DNA of 5,884 bases from DAOUAE01 sp034433795 (GTDB taxonomy: Bacteria > Chloroflexota > UBA6077 > FW602-bin22 > DAOUAE01). The notes below the pieces were generated by a model that searched no databases, was not told where the DNA came from, and saw only the letters and a list, made by a program, of their open reading frames with translations. The DNA lies in assembly GCA_034433795.1 (NCBI GenBank), contig DAOUAE010000005.1, positions 1 to 5,884 of the forward strand, given 5' to 3'. This document shows, in pieces, positions 1-5,884 of the stretch (positions are counted from its first letter, which is position 1; each line of letters begins with the position of its first letter). The translations under genes and the position numbers were made by a program.

Positions 1-2
1 GC

Positions 3-956
3 CAGATCGCCGCCACTGCCCTCTACCTGAAGGCCTGGACGACGTTTGAACGTCTGCGGGGCAATGATACGACTGCACGCTTTGCGCCCCGGCGATTGAA
101 CATTGTCTGGGCGGATATTCGCTTTCTGGATGGACAGCGTCGCCAGGCGTTCATCCAGCAGTTTGCTGACGATCCACCGCTCCGCAAGATCGTCGAGGAG
201 ACGTTGCGGGATTGTGAGCAGGCCTTCGTGATCGGTTCGCTCTTGCGCATCCGCCAGCGATTCGAGCAGCTCTTTGCCCAGCGAACGGTCAAGATCGAGG
301 AAGAACTGAGAACTGCTCAGCAACTTTCTTTTCTGTCGCCCCGACAGTTATCCATTGGCGAGGTGGTGATCCCGGTGCCACGGGAACGAACGCTGGCGAA
401 CGTATTGGAGACCGTTCGGCGGTTCATCCGGAGCGCCTCGGAGAAAAATGATATGGGATCGCTTTTCTTCGGGCTGGATGCTGAGCAGGCGGTTCACCTG
501 ATCGAGATTCTGACCGACCGTTACGATGTGGTGCTGATGAATCCACCCTATGGGGCAATGCCGAAGCAGTGTAAAGAGTACGCGCGGAAGCACTATCCCC
601 GGACCCACAGCGACTATTATGCGGCCTTTATTGAGCAGGCGGTGGACCTGTGCAAAGAGGGCGGGGCTATTGGAGCCCTGACCGGTCGGACGTTTCTGTT
701 TCTGAAATCGTTCCAGCGGCTGCGGGAGGAGATTCTGCGGCAGATGGCTCTGCCTGAAGTGATCTGGGACCTGGGGTTCAACGTCCTGGACGAGGCCACG
801 GCCCGTTATGCGGCCTTCACCCTGCGCCGTCGCCATCCAGGGGATGGGGTGGAGTGGAAGAAGCATCCGGTGGTCTTTTTCCGACTGACGCCGTGGGCCT
901 GGGAGGGCAAACAGCTGGCCTTTGAGGCCGCACTCCGCCAGATGCGGGGACAGTAA
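3..956 (+). CDS. pglX: PglX N-terminal/catalytic part (BREX adenine-specific DNA methyltransferase), 5' truncated by window edge, ends at internal TAA
   Basis: This is the catalytic part of a PglX-type DNA N6-adenine methyltransferase, the enzyme that marks host DNA in BREX/Pgl phage defence. The frame is open from base 3 with no start needed, so the gene begins upstream; a TTG at 96 is not a convincing start because the reading before it is protein-like. The first residues, QIAATALYLKAW, match the helix that follows the SAM-binding GIDID motif in this family. The catalytic NPPYG motif lies at 540-554 (residues 180-184 of the visible part). It is followed by a typical SDYYAAFIEQAVDL segment and a GGAIGALTGRTFLF strand. 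The SAM-binding motif I must be upstream. The frame ends at TAA 954-956 after only the methyltransferase core, although PglX normally continues into recognition and C-terminal domains. Those follow in another frame from 1201. Family assignment is firm; the BREX subtype is not determined. Confidence 0.9.
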   Translation, partial: QIAATALYLKAWTTFERLRGNDTTARFAPRRLNIVWADIRFLDGQRRQAFIQQFADDPPLRKIVEETLRDCEQAFVIGSLLRIRQRFEQLFAQRTVKIEEELRTAQQLSFLSPRQLSIGEVVIPVPRERTLANVLETVRRFIRSASEKNDMGSLFFGLDAEQAVHLIEILTDRYDVVLMNPPYGAMPKQCKEYARKHYPRTHSDYYAAFIEQAVDLCKEGGAIGALTGRTFLFLKSFQRLREEILRQMALPEVIWDLGFNVLDEATARYAAFTLRRRHPGDGVEWKKHPVVFFRLTPWAWEGKQLAFEAALRQMRGQ

Positions 957-972
957 CCGGCACCATATCGGC

Positions 973-1001
973 CTGACTGTAGAGCGATAGCCGGCTATAA
1001 T
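973..1001 (+). promoter_or_regulatory. Candidate sigma70 promoter driving the second pglX part
   Basis: A perfect TATAAT -10 hexamer lies at 996-1001. A CTGACT at 973-978 matches four of six bases of the TTGACA consensus, with exactly 17 bp between the two. Transcription would start near 1007-1009, inside the 22-bp palindrome. The promoter falls between the two parts of pglX and points toward the second part and pglZ, so those could be transcribed independently of the upstream operon. This is inferred from consensus only. Confidence 0.5.
987..998. repeat. 12-bp perfect palindrome overlapping the -10 region
   Basis: ATAGCCGGCTAT is its own reverse complement and overlaps the spacer and first half of the TATAAT box. 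A protein dimer bound here would cover the -10 element. It lies directly upstream of the larger palindrome at 1001-1022, which suggests a paired operator, although a 12-bp palindrome alone is weak evidence. Confidence 0.45.
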
Positions 1002-1022
1002 CTGGGCGACCGGTCGCCCAGA
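1001..1022. repeat. 22-bp perfect palindrome at the predicted transcription start (operator-like)
   Basis: The two 11-base arms, TCTGGGCGACC and GGTCGCCCAGA, are exact reverse complements with no gap. By rough hand estimate a perfect 22-bp palindrome is expected by chance well under once per hundred windows of this size. It begins at the last base of TATAAT and covers the predicted transcription start, a classic repressor-operator position. In RNA it could form a 9-bp stem with a CCGG tetraloop, but no T-tract follows, so it is not an intrinsic terminator. It could alternatively be a fold-back end of a small mobile element. Confidence 0.6.
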
Positions 1023-1043
1023 CGATGGGCCTGGAGCGTTGGC

Positions 1044-1196
1044 GTGGCCATCATCACCGCCAATGTGGCGGCCGCGGCCACGCTGGTTCTCGATGGCGAC
1101 TGGCGACCGGATAAGGTGATCGCGGCTATGCGTGAGGTCTGTTCGGTGCCGGGCGGTCTGGCGCAGATCGCCCGACTCTTTATCCCAAGGGGCTGA
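1044..1196 (+). CDS. Possible 50-aa small ORF, function unknown
   Basis: A GTG at 1044 is preceded by TGGAG (1032-1036) at 7 nt. It opens a 50-codon frame that ends at TGA 1194-1196, five bases before the GTG of the second pglX part. The peptide starts with a hydrophobic alanine/valine-rich stretch (VAIITANVAAAATLVL), then becomes polar (DGDWRPDK) and ends in RLFIPRG. An internal ATG at 1128 also has a strong AAGGTGAT seven bases upstream, which would give a 22-aa version. It lies downstream of the candidate promoter and its stop nearly touches the next start, so it could be a leader or coupled peptide. It may equally be a fragment of an unrelated gene brought in by insertion. The hydrophobic part could be a membrane span. 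I do not recognise a family. Confidence 0.3.
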   Translation: MAIITANVAAAATLVLDGDWRPDKVIAAMREVCSVPGGLAQIARLFIPRG

Positions 1197-1203
1197 GACT
1201 GTG
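1187..1203 (+). promoter_or_regulatory. Shine-Dalgarno and GTG start of the second pglX part
   Basis: AAGGGG at 1187-1192 lies eight bases before GTG 1201-1203, good spacing for a ribosome-binding site. The stop of the small upstream frame (TGA 1194-1196) sits between them, an arrangement that would allow translational coupling. This decides 1201 over the in-frame GTG at 1132: the extra 23 residues from 1132 do not look like PglX and overlap the small ORF. Confidence 0.55.
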
Positions 1204-3222
1204 AGGAAGAGAGAGCACCTGCCCACCGATCGCATAGTCTTCACCGTCACCCTGGGCGCGCTGGCCGAGGTGCCGGGGACGCCCTTCGCCTACTGGGCGC
1301 CGCAGAGCCTGCGCGCTCTCTTCACCGCCCACCCGCCCCTGGACCGCGATGTGGCCCGCCGCCCCGACCAGCCCAAGATCGCCGATGTGAAAGTCGGGCT
1401 CCAGACCAGCGACGACCTCCGCTTCACGCGCTACTGGTGGGAGGTGCCGATGGAGGCGATCGCCATCAGCCGGGAGGAGACGCGCCAGGGCAAGCGGTGG
1501 GTGCCGTTCGCCAAAGGTGGCCGGCCCTTTTACCACGACATCGCCCTGGTCGTCGACTGGGCCAATGAGGGGGAGGAGGTAAAGGGCTATATTGCGCAAC
1601 GGTATCCCTACTTGCAAGGAAAATGGGAATGGGTTGTAAAGAACGAATCCTTCTACTTCCGCCCCGGGCTGGCGTGGGCAAGAATGGTCGTCTCCGAGCA
1701 TCTGAGTTTCTCGCTGGTCCCCGCTGGTTGCATATTTTCCCACGCCGGGGGTGGAGGGCAGGTATTTTTGCCCTATGATACTCTCTTTGCAATGTGCTCA
1801 CTGCTCAATAGTAAGTTACTCTATGCTGCCTTTCTTGCGATGAATCCACTTAGACACGAGAAGGGGGCAGGTATCATCGCTAAGTTACCGATTGTTGCTA
1901 TAAATCCCCAGACGTCGACCCTAACTTCGTATGCCTGCACCGCTTATATGCTTCTCCGTGAGTGGGCGACCGGTGAGGAAACGGCCACGGTGTTTGTGGC
2001 CCCCTGGCTCCTGCAGGTGTTCTGGCGCTGGCAGCAGGCCCAGCGCCAGGAGGCCGCTGCCGCTGAGATCACCCTCGGCCTGACAGCTGACACGGAGGGG
2101 CCGCTGCCTATCACCGGCCACCCGCTGGCCTGCGACTTCACCTGGCGTTACGGCGTTCCGACCGAGGCCATCGCTCCCCTGACTGCGGCGCTGGCCCGGG
2201 GGGTCTCGCTGCAGGCGCTGGCCACGGCCTGCGTCCGCTGGGAGGCCAGCCTGCGCCAGCGCCTGGCGGAGATTCAGCAGGCTATTGACGAGGAGGTCTA
2301 TCGGCTCTACGGCATCGACGCCGACGACCGGGCGCTGATCGAGGCCGAACTGGCCCTCCTGGCCGGTGAGGCCGGCGGTGCCGAGGAGGAAGACAGCGAG
2401 GCCACGGAGGACGAAGAAGCGGCCGCCGGCGAGGACACCGAGGAGGCAGAGGAGCCGGTGGCGACTGCTCTCCTGGAGCCGGCCGAGCACATCCGGCGGC
2501 TGATCCATTTCCTGGCCCGCCAGGCCATTCGGGAGGACCCGGATGGCATTGTACCGCTCACCGATCTCCATACCATCGACAACCGTCTTGAGCGCGGCCT
2601 GGCCTGGCGGGTTCGCGAGCGGCTGCGGGCTCTGTTTGGGGACGCGGCTCTGCCCACAGTGGAGCGCGAGATCGCCCGCGCCCTGGGACAGACGCTGGAG
2701 GAGTGGCTGGCCCACACCTTTTTCACCTACCATGTGCGTCTGTTCCGGCGGCGACCGGTGATCTGGCTGATAACCAGCAATCCCCGTGGCGGTCCCCGGC
2801 GGCCGCCGGCCTTTGCCTGTTTCCTGGCCTGGGAGCGACTCGACCATGACACCCTGCCCAAGGTCTGGCATGTGTACCTGCAGCCGGTGCTGGAGGGAGC
2901 CCAGCGAGAGGTCCAGCAGGCTGAGAAACGGCTGGCGACCCTGCGTGTTCAGGGCGGCCCCGGCCTCGCCCACGTCGACCGGGAGTATCAGCAGGCGGCC
3001 GCTCGCCAGCAGGAACTGGCCGATCTGGCAGATCGCCTGAAGCGCCTGCTTCAAGCGCATCGTCTGGAGGTTCAGAGTCGCAGCCGGTGGGTGGTCGAGA
3101 AGGTGAATGAGATCGTCGCCCAGGGGTATCGACCCTGTCGGGATTATGGCGTGCGGGTCAACCTTGAGCCGCTCAAGCAGGCGGGAATTCTGCCAGTAGA
3201 GGCTGCGTGGGTAAAGGACTGA
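1201..3222 (+). CDS. pglX: PglX C-terminal part: target recognition and C-terminal domains (split from the catalytic part)
   Basis: This 673-aa frame has no NPPY or SAM motif. It carries what follows the methyltransferase core in PglX: EVPGTPFAYW (residues 23-32) and VGLQTSDDLRFTRYWWEVP (from about 65), both hallmarks of the family, then a target-recognition region rich in aromatics with the NSKLL-type segment near residues 209-213. A strongly acidic linker spans residues 395-418 (15 Asp/Glu in 24). A C-terminal domain follows with RRPVIWLITS (near 517-526), a predicted helical coiled-coil stretch (about 560-625) and DYGVRVNLEPL (from 648), equivalent to the DDGV-N-PL ending of PglX. It is in a different frame from the catalytic part and separated by 244 bp, so it is either a separate DNA-recognition subunit or the severed end of a broken gene. 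pglZ starts 35 bp later. The start at 1132 is an alternative. Part of the recognition region has markedly lower GC than the rest. Confidence 0.85.
   Translation: MRKREHLPTDRIVFTVTLGALAEVPGTPFAYWAPQSLRALFTAHPPLDRDVARRPDQPKIADVKVGLQTSDDLRFTRYWWEVPMEAIAISREETRQGKRWVPFAKGGRPFYHDIALVVDWANEGEEVKGYIAQRYPYLQGKWEWVVKNESFYFRPGLAWARMVVSEHLSFSLVPAGCIFSHAGGGGQVFLPYDTLFAMCSLLNSKLLYAAFLAMNPLRHEKGAGIIAKLPIVAINPQTSTLTSYACTAYMLLREWATGEETATVFVAPWLLQVFWRWQQAQRQEAAAAEITLGLTADTEGPLPITGHPLACDFTWRYGVPTEAIAPLTAALARGVSLQALATACVRWEASLRQRLAEIQQAIDEEVYRLYGIDADDRALIEAELALLAGEAGGAEEEDSEATEDEEAAAGEDTEEAEEPVATALLEPAEHIRRLIHFLARQAIREDPDGIVPLTDLHTIDNRLERGLAWRVRERLRALFGDAALPTVEREIARALGQTLEEWLAHTFFTYHVRLFRRRPVIWLITSNPRGGPRRPPAFACFLAWERLDHDTLPKVWHVYLQPVLEGAQREVQQAEKRLATLRVQGGPGLAHVDREYQQAAARQQELADLADRLKRLLQAHRLEVQSRSRWVVEKVNEIVAQGYRPCRDYGVRVNLEPLKQAGILPVEAAWVKD
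1580..1950 (+). other. AT-richer patch within the PglX target-recognition region
   Basis: By hand count, 1801-1920 is about 47% GC, while 2041-2100 is about 72%. Codons unusual for the neighbourhood (AGA, AAA, TTA, ATA, AAT) cluster here. The patch codes for residues of about 127-250 of the C-terminal part, where PglX proteins read their DNA site. Reading frame and flanking domains are unbroken, so this looks like an allele replacement within the gene. Its limits are approximate. Confidence 0.5.
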
Positions 3223-3244
3223 GGAGGGCTGCCGATCCCTGTCC

Positions 3245-3260
3245 GGGAAGGTGAAGCGTG
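3245..3260 (+). promoter_or_regulatory. Ribosome-binding site and GTG start of pglZ
   Basis: GGGAAGG (3245-3251) lies six bases before GTG 3258-3260 in the 35-bp gap after pglX. The protein reads in family-like fashion from this GTG (MKTLVALLREMIVAEL...), which supports it as the start. The short gap with no promoter-like sequence indicates cotranscription with pglX. Confidence 0.6.
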
Positions 3261-5681
3261 AAGACGCTGGTCGCGCTGCTCCGGGAGATGATCGTCGCCG
3301 AGCTCCAGCGGCAGGGAGCCGCCGGGCTGATCGTCTGGTACGACCCTGGCCGAACGCTAGCCGATCTGGTCGAGCGGGCGCTTCCGCCGGGGGTGCGGCT
3401 TCTCCGGTTCGAAGGGAGCTATCTGGCTCTCCGGCTGGCGCTGGAGGGGGAGGATCCGCTGTTTCGGAGCCGCTGGGTCGTCTACATCCCCGTGGTGCCG
3501 CCGCCCGAGAGCTGGCTGCGCGACTGGGAACTCCTGGGCATCCGGTGGGAGGTCGATCTGCTCGTTCTGCTCAGGCAACAGGCCGGGCTGGCGGTCACGC
3601 CAGCGCTGGCCGCCCTCCTCCGCGATCACCCGGACAACGCTCGTGCCCTGGTCGCCCGCTGGGCTGATAAGCCACTGGACGGGCGACCGCTCAGTGAGCG
3701 GACGGTGCTGGATGAACTGCTGGCCGTGGGCTGTGGCCTGGCGGCCTGGCGGGAAGAGTCGGCCGTTCTGCGCTTCCTCGTGGGGGAGGTGAGTCAGGCT
3801 GCTCTGGCGGCCCGCGGGCTCTGGTCGCTTTTCTGCGCCCGGCTGGCCGAATGGACCGGGTGCGCCGATCTGCCGGCGGAAGAGACGGCGCTGCGCGAGC
3901 GTCTGGAGGCGATGGTCCTGCTGACCGAGCTGGCTGAAGCCACGCCAGACCTGGCTGCTCAGGTGGCTGGGGTCCTGCCACCGCCCTCCCGTCGGTCGGC
4001 GGTAGCGGCCCTGGCGCGCGAGTGGCGCGAGCGGGAGTCGTGGCGCGCGCATTATCGTCAGGCGGCGCGACGGGTCCAGGCCTCCTACGAGCTTGACCGG
4101 TGCTTGATGGTCAGCGCGGCGCTGCAGACGGTGGAAACTGTCCCGGTGATTGATGATCTGTGGCGTCGGAAGGTCTGGCGGACGCTGGCACCGGATGCCA
4201 GCAACCTGAGTGCTGTGGCACCACGTCTGCTGGCGCTCGCCGAGCAGCGGGCGAGGCTCTTCTGGGCCCGTGAGGGTGCGGCCAGCTGGTGGCAGCCGAT
4301 GGCCGTGGCCCTCCGGCTCTTTCAGGGGTGCCAGGTGGCATTGACGCAGATTGAGCCACTGACGCGGGTCGCCGATCTTGTCGCCCGCTACACCGAACCA
4401 GACGGATGGTGGCGCCTTGATGCCTGGGCTCTGGAGCTGGCGGTTCTGGCCGATCGGCTGAATGAGGAGGAGCGGGCGCGGCTGGCTTATCCCGCCTGGC
4501 GAGCGTATGGCGAGTACCTGGACCGGGTCAATCGGCGTCTGGCACAGGCGGTCAGGCAAGAGGGCTGGGCGCCGGATCAGCAGTATTTCTGGTCGCAACA
4601 CGTGGGGACACGGCCCACAGTCATTTTTCTGATAGACGCGCTGCGCTACGATCTGGCGCAGCGGCTGGCCAGCCGTCTGAGGCTGGCCGGTACAGCCGAT
4701 CGGATCGACGTAAGGATCCGGGCGTTACGCGGACATCTGCCCAGCGTCACCGACGTTGGGATGAGCGCTCTGTTACCGCAGGCGGAGCACGGGCTGGCCC
4801 TGCGCGTGGAGCGGGACCAGATCCGGGTGACGCTGCAGAACCAGGAGGTTGGCGGGCGTGCCCGTCGTGAGGCCTGGCTGCGCGAGCACCTTGGGACCAG
4901 AGGAGCGCTGATCACCCTGGACCAGGTCTCGCGGGAGGTGCCGAAGCTGGAGCGGCTGGTAGTTCTCTCGCGCGAGATCGACACTCTCGGGACGTTCGCC
5001 GCCGAGATCCATCCCGCCTCGCTTCTCGACATTGTCGAACGTCTCGCCCAGGCGGTGCTGACCCTGCGCGATCAGGGCTACGAACGCTTTGTTATCAGCG
5101 CCGATCACGGCTTCCTGTTCCTGCCGCCGGGGGTCGAGCCGCGATCCCTTCCGACGCCGGCGGCCACGATCGGCAAGCGGCGCTTTGTGATCGGGGGAGT
5201 GGGCGAGGGCTGTCTGGTGGTCCAGGCGACTGAGGTGGGCCTGAAAGGGGAGGCTGTGCTGGCTTTTCCGAGTGGGTTGGCGGTCTTCAGTGTACCGGGC
5301 GAGACCGGGGCCTTTCTCCACGGGGGACTCAGTCTGCAGGAGTGTATTGTGCCGGTGGTCGAGATCGAGGCACCGGTCACGCTGCCGAAGGTGCCGGTGG
5401 TCCTGCAGGCTCCGGATCGACTGACCAGTCGTGTGGCGGTGCTCAGGGTTCGGGCGGGATCCACGTCCCAACTGGCACGTCCCCGGCGGGTCCAGGTTGA
5501 GATCAACGGGCGGCGCAGCCCGGTGGTCGAGGTCAGTCTGACCACGGGGGAGCAAACCGTCTCCTTGCCCTGGCTCGACTTCGAGAGCCCGCCACCTGCG
5601 CAGGTGTGCATCCGGCTTTTCGACGCTGACGGCCAGCAGGTGCTGCAGGAGATTTCTGTCCCCGTGGAGATAGGGGTGTAG
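3258..5681 (+). CDS. pglZ: PglZ, BREX alkaline-phosphatase-superfamily protein
   Basis: This 807-aa protein is a full-length PglZ, a core BREX/Pgl component with an alkaline-phosphatase-like fold that partners with PglX. The N-terminal domain has the family's GLIVWYDPG strand (residues about 24-32) and a long helical middle region. The metal-binding core contains TVIFLIDALRYDLA with Asp460, then LPSVTDVGMSALLP (Thr498 at the usual second site), then FVISADHGFLF with Asp616-His617, and HGGLSLQE with His688 near the end of the catalytic domain. All expected metal-site landmarks are visible, so the enzyme looks intact. The last 100 or so residues are strand-rich and could form an Ig-like or sandwich domain. 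It follows pglX by 35 bp and is the last gene of the operon in this window. Family assignment is confident; the biochemical activity in this host (phosphatase, nuclease or structural) is not known from sequence. Confidence 0.95.
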   Translation: MKTLVALLREMIVAELQRQGAAGLIVWYDPGRTLADLVERALPPGVRLLRFEGSYLALRLALEGEDPLFRSRWVVYIPVVPPPESWLRDWELLGIRWEVDLLVLLRQQAGLAVTPALAALLRDHPDNARALVARWADKPLDGRPLSERTVLDELLAVGCGLAAWREESAVLRFLVGEVSQAALAARGLWSLFCARLAEWTGCADLPAEETALRERLEAMVLLTELAEATPDLAAQVAGVLPPPSRRSAVAALAREWRERESWRAHYRQAARRVQASYELDRCLMVSAALQTVETVPVIDDLWRRKVWRTLAPDASNLSAVAPRLLALAEQRARLFWAREGAASWWQPMAVALRLFQGCQVALTQIEPLTRVADLVARYTEPDGWWRLDAWALELAVLADRLNEEERARLAYPAWRAYGEYLDRVNRRLAQAVRQEGWAPDQQYFWSQHVGTRPTVIFLIDALRYDLAQRLASRLRLAGTADRIDVRIRALRGHLPSVTDVGMSALLPQAEHGLALRVERDQIRVTLQNQEVGGRARREAWLREHLGTRGALITLDQVSREVPKLERLVVLSREIDTLGTFAAEIHPASLLDIVERLAQAVLTLRDQGYERFVISADHGFLFLPPGVEPRSLPTPAATIGKRRFVIGGVGEGCLVVQATEVGLKGEAVLAFPSGLAVFSVPGETGAFLHGGLSLQECIVPVVEIEAPVTLPKVPVVLQAPDRLTSRVAVLRVRAGSTSQLARPRRVQVEINGRRSPVVEVSLTTGEQTVSLPWLDFESPPPAQVCIRLFDADGQQVLQEISVPVEIGV

Positions 5682-5719
5682 TGACGGTAGGGTGATGGGC
5701 GCGATCTCGCGGCTCCTTC

Positions 5720-5884
5720 TCATCGGCACCTGTCGGCGGCGCCGGAGACCGGCAGCGTCAGCCCCAGGAGACGGACGGCGGTGCGCCAGAGAATGTTCTC
5801 GCGGTCGGCCGCGCTCAACCCCGGCGCGGTGTGCACAAGGGCCAGCGGGTCCGCCGGGCCGATATCGAAAGGATAGTCGCTGCC
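5720..5884 (-). CDS. Amidohydrolase-family (ACMSD-like) metal-dependent hydrolase, C-terminal 54 residues
   Basis: Read on the minus strand from the right edge, the frame gives GSDYPFDIGPADPLALV, then GLSAADRENILWRTAVRLLGL, ending at TGA (5722-5720). The GSDYPFD segment contains the conserved metal-site Asp of the amidohydrolase-2 family (aminocarboxymuconate-semialdehyde decarboxylase and relatives), where G-S-D-x-P-F is typical. The following ILWRTAVRLLGL helix is the usual C-terminal end of that family (I-L-x-x-N-A-x-x-L-L-G-L). Its start lies beyond the window. It is convergent with pglZ with 38 bp between stops and has no evident link to defence, so it is probably a resident metabolic gene bordering the island. 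The substrate cannot be told from this piece. Confidence 0.75.
   Translation of the reverse strand, partial: GSDYPFDIGPADPLALVHTAPGLSAADRENILWRTAVRLLGLTLPVSGAADRCR

Larger units (their letters stand above)
957..1200. other. Intervening segment splitting pglX (possible insertion or regulatory spacer)
   Basis: These 244 bp separate two parts of PglX that are normally one chain. The protein before it ends at ...ALRQMRGQ and PglX-like sequence resumes at about ...DRIVFTVTLGALAEVPGTPFAYW. The segment holds a TATAAT promoter, two perfect palindromes and a small ORF. The pglX frame, read past the TAA, stays open to a TGA at 1194-1196 and gives a protein-like translation (GYNLGDRSPRRWAW, then a hydrophobic stretch). 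I do not recognise that peptide as PglX. I saw no convincing terminal inverted repeats or target-site duplication; the short inverted match ACAGT (near 950) / ACTGT (near 1198) is only 5 bp. It could be a degraded insertion, a captured gene fragment, or a real intergenic region of a split gene. Confidence 0.6.

Noticed and set aside
1132..1200. Upstream GTG (1132) as the start of the second pglX part
   Set aside because: The extra 23 residues are Arg/Ser-rich and unlike PglX, overlap another frame, and the GTG at 1201 has the better-spaced AAGGGG. It cannot be fully excluded.
348..1250. 300-codon open frame on the minus strand crossing the pglX split
   Set aside because: It is antisense to clear PglX coding sequence with the NPPY motif, reads as low-complexity Arg/His/Pro/Gln-rich sequence, and is the usual mirror of GC-rich coding DNA.
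1963..1974. 12-base repeat TGGGCGACCGGT shared with the palindrome at 1003-1014
   Set aside because: GGCGACCGG-like words recur several times in coding sequence here, so this is expected from composition and is not a second operator; the copy lacks the other arm.
2198..2203. Run of six G in pglX, as a possible phase-variation tract
   Set aside because: Phase variation of pglX by a G tract is known in Streptomyces, but six G in a GC-rich gene is too short to argue for slippage and the frame is intact.
1921..3060. Long minus-strand open frame antisense to the second pglX part
   Set aside because: The sense strand carries recognised PglX motifs throughout; the antisense translation has no recognisable family and is explained by GC-rich codon structure.
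3357..4601. 414-codon minus-strand open frame within pglZ
   Set aside because: It is antisense to pglZ and its Pro/Arg/Gln-rich translation lacks domain features.
5700..5711. Small hairpin CGCGATCTCGCG between pglZ and the convergent gene, as a terminator
   Set aside because: The stem is only 4-5 bp and no T-run follows on either strand, so it is not a credible intrinsic terminator.

Overview
The window is GC-rich bacterial DNA with several GTG starts and little non-coding space. It carries the 3' part of a BREX/Pgl-type phage-defence operon. The gene pair is pglX (adenine-specific DNA methyltransferase) followed by pglZ (alkaline-phosphatase-superfamily protein), both on the + strand. The host cannot be named from the sequence. 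The base composition and protein style would fit a thermophilic Chloroflexota or similar high-GC lineage, but that is only an impression.

Layout: positions 3-956 hold a pglX reading frame that enters from the left edge. It carries the methyltransferase core, including the NPPY motif, and stops at a TAA. Positions 957-1200 are a 244-bp segment that ordinary PglX proteins should not have at this point. It contains a sigma70-like promoter with a perfect TATAAT, two perfect palindromes (12 and 22 bp) around that promoter, and a possible 50-codon ORF. Positions 1201-3222 encode the rest of PglX in another frame: target-recognition region, acidic linker and C-terminal domain. This part has its own Shine-Dalgarno and GTG start. 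Positions 3258-5681 encode a full-length PglZ. Positions 5720-5884, on the minus strand, hold the 3' end of a convergent amidohydrolase-family gene, which marks the edge of the defence island.

How the genes should work together: in BREX systems PglX methylates a non-palindromic adenine site to mark host DNA, and PglX and PglZ act with BrxB/BrxC-type partners to block phage replication. Those partners, and the start of pglX, would lie upstream of the window. No brxL or other defence gene follows pglZ within the window.

The most interesting points are the interruption of pglX into two frames by a promoter-bearing segment (a natural two-subunit PglX, an insertion-broken gene, or a switchable locus), and an AT-richer patch inside the target-recognition region that suggests exchange of specificity by recombination.
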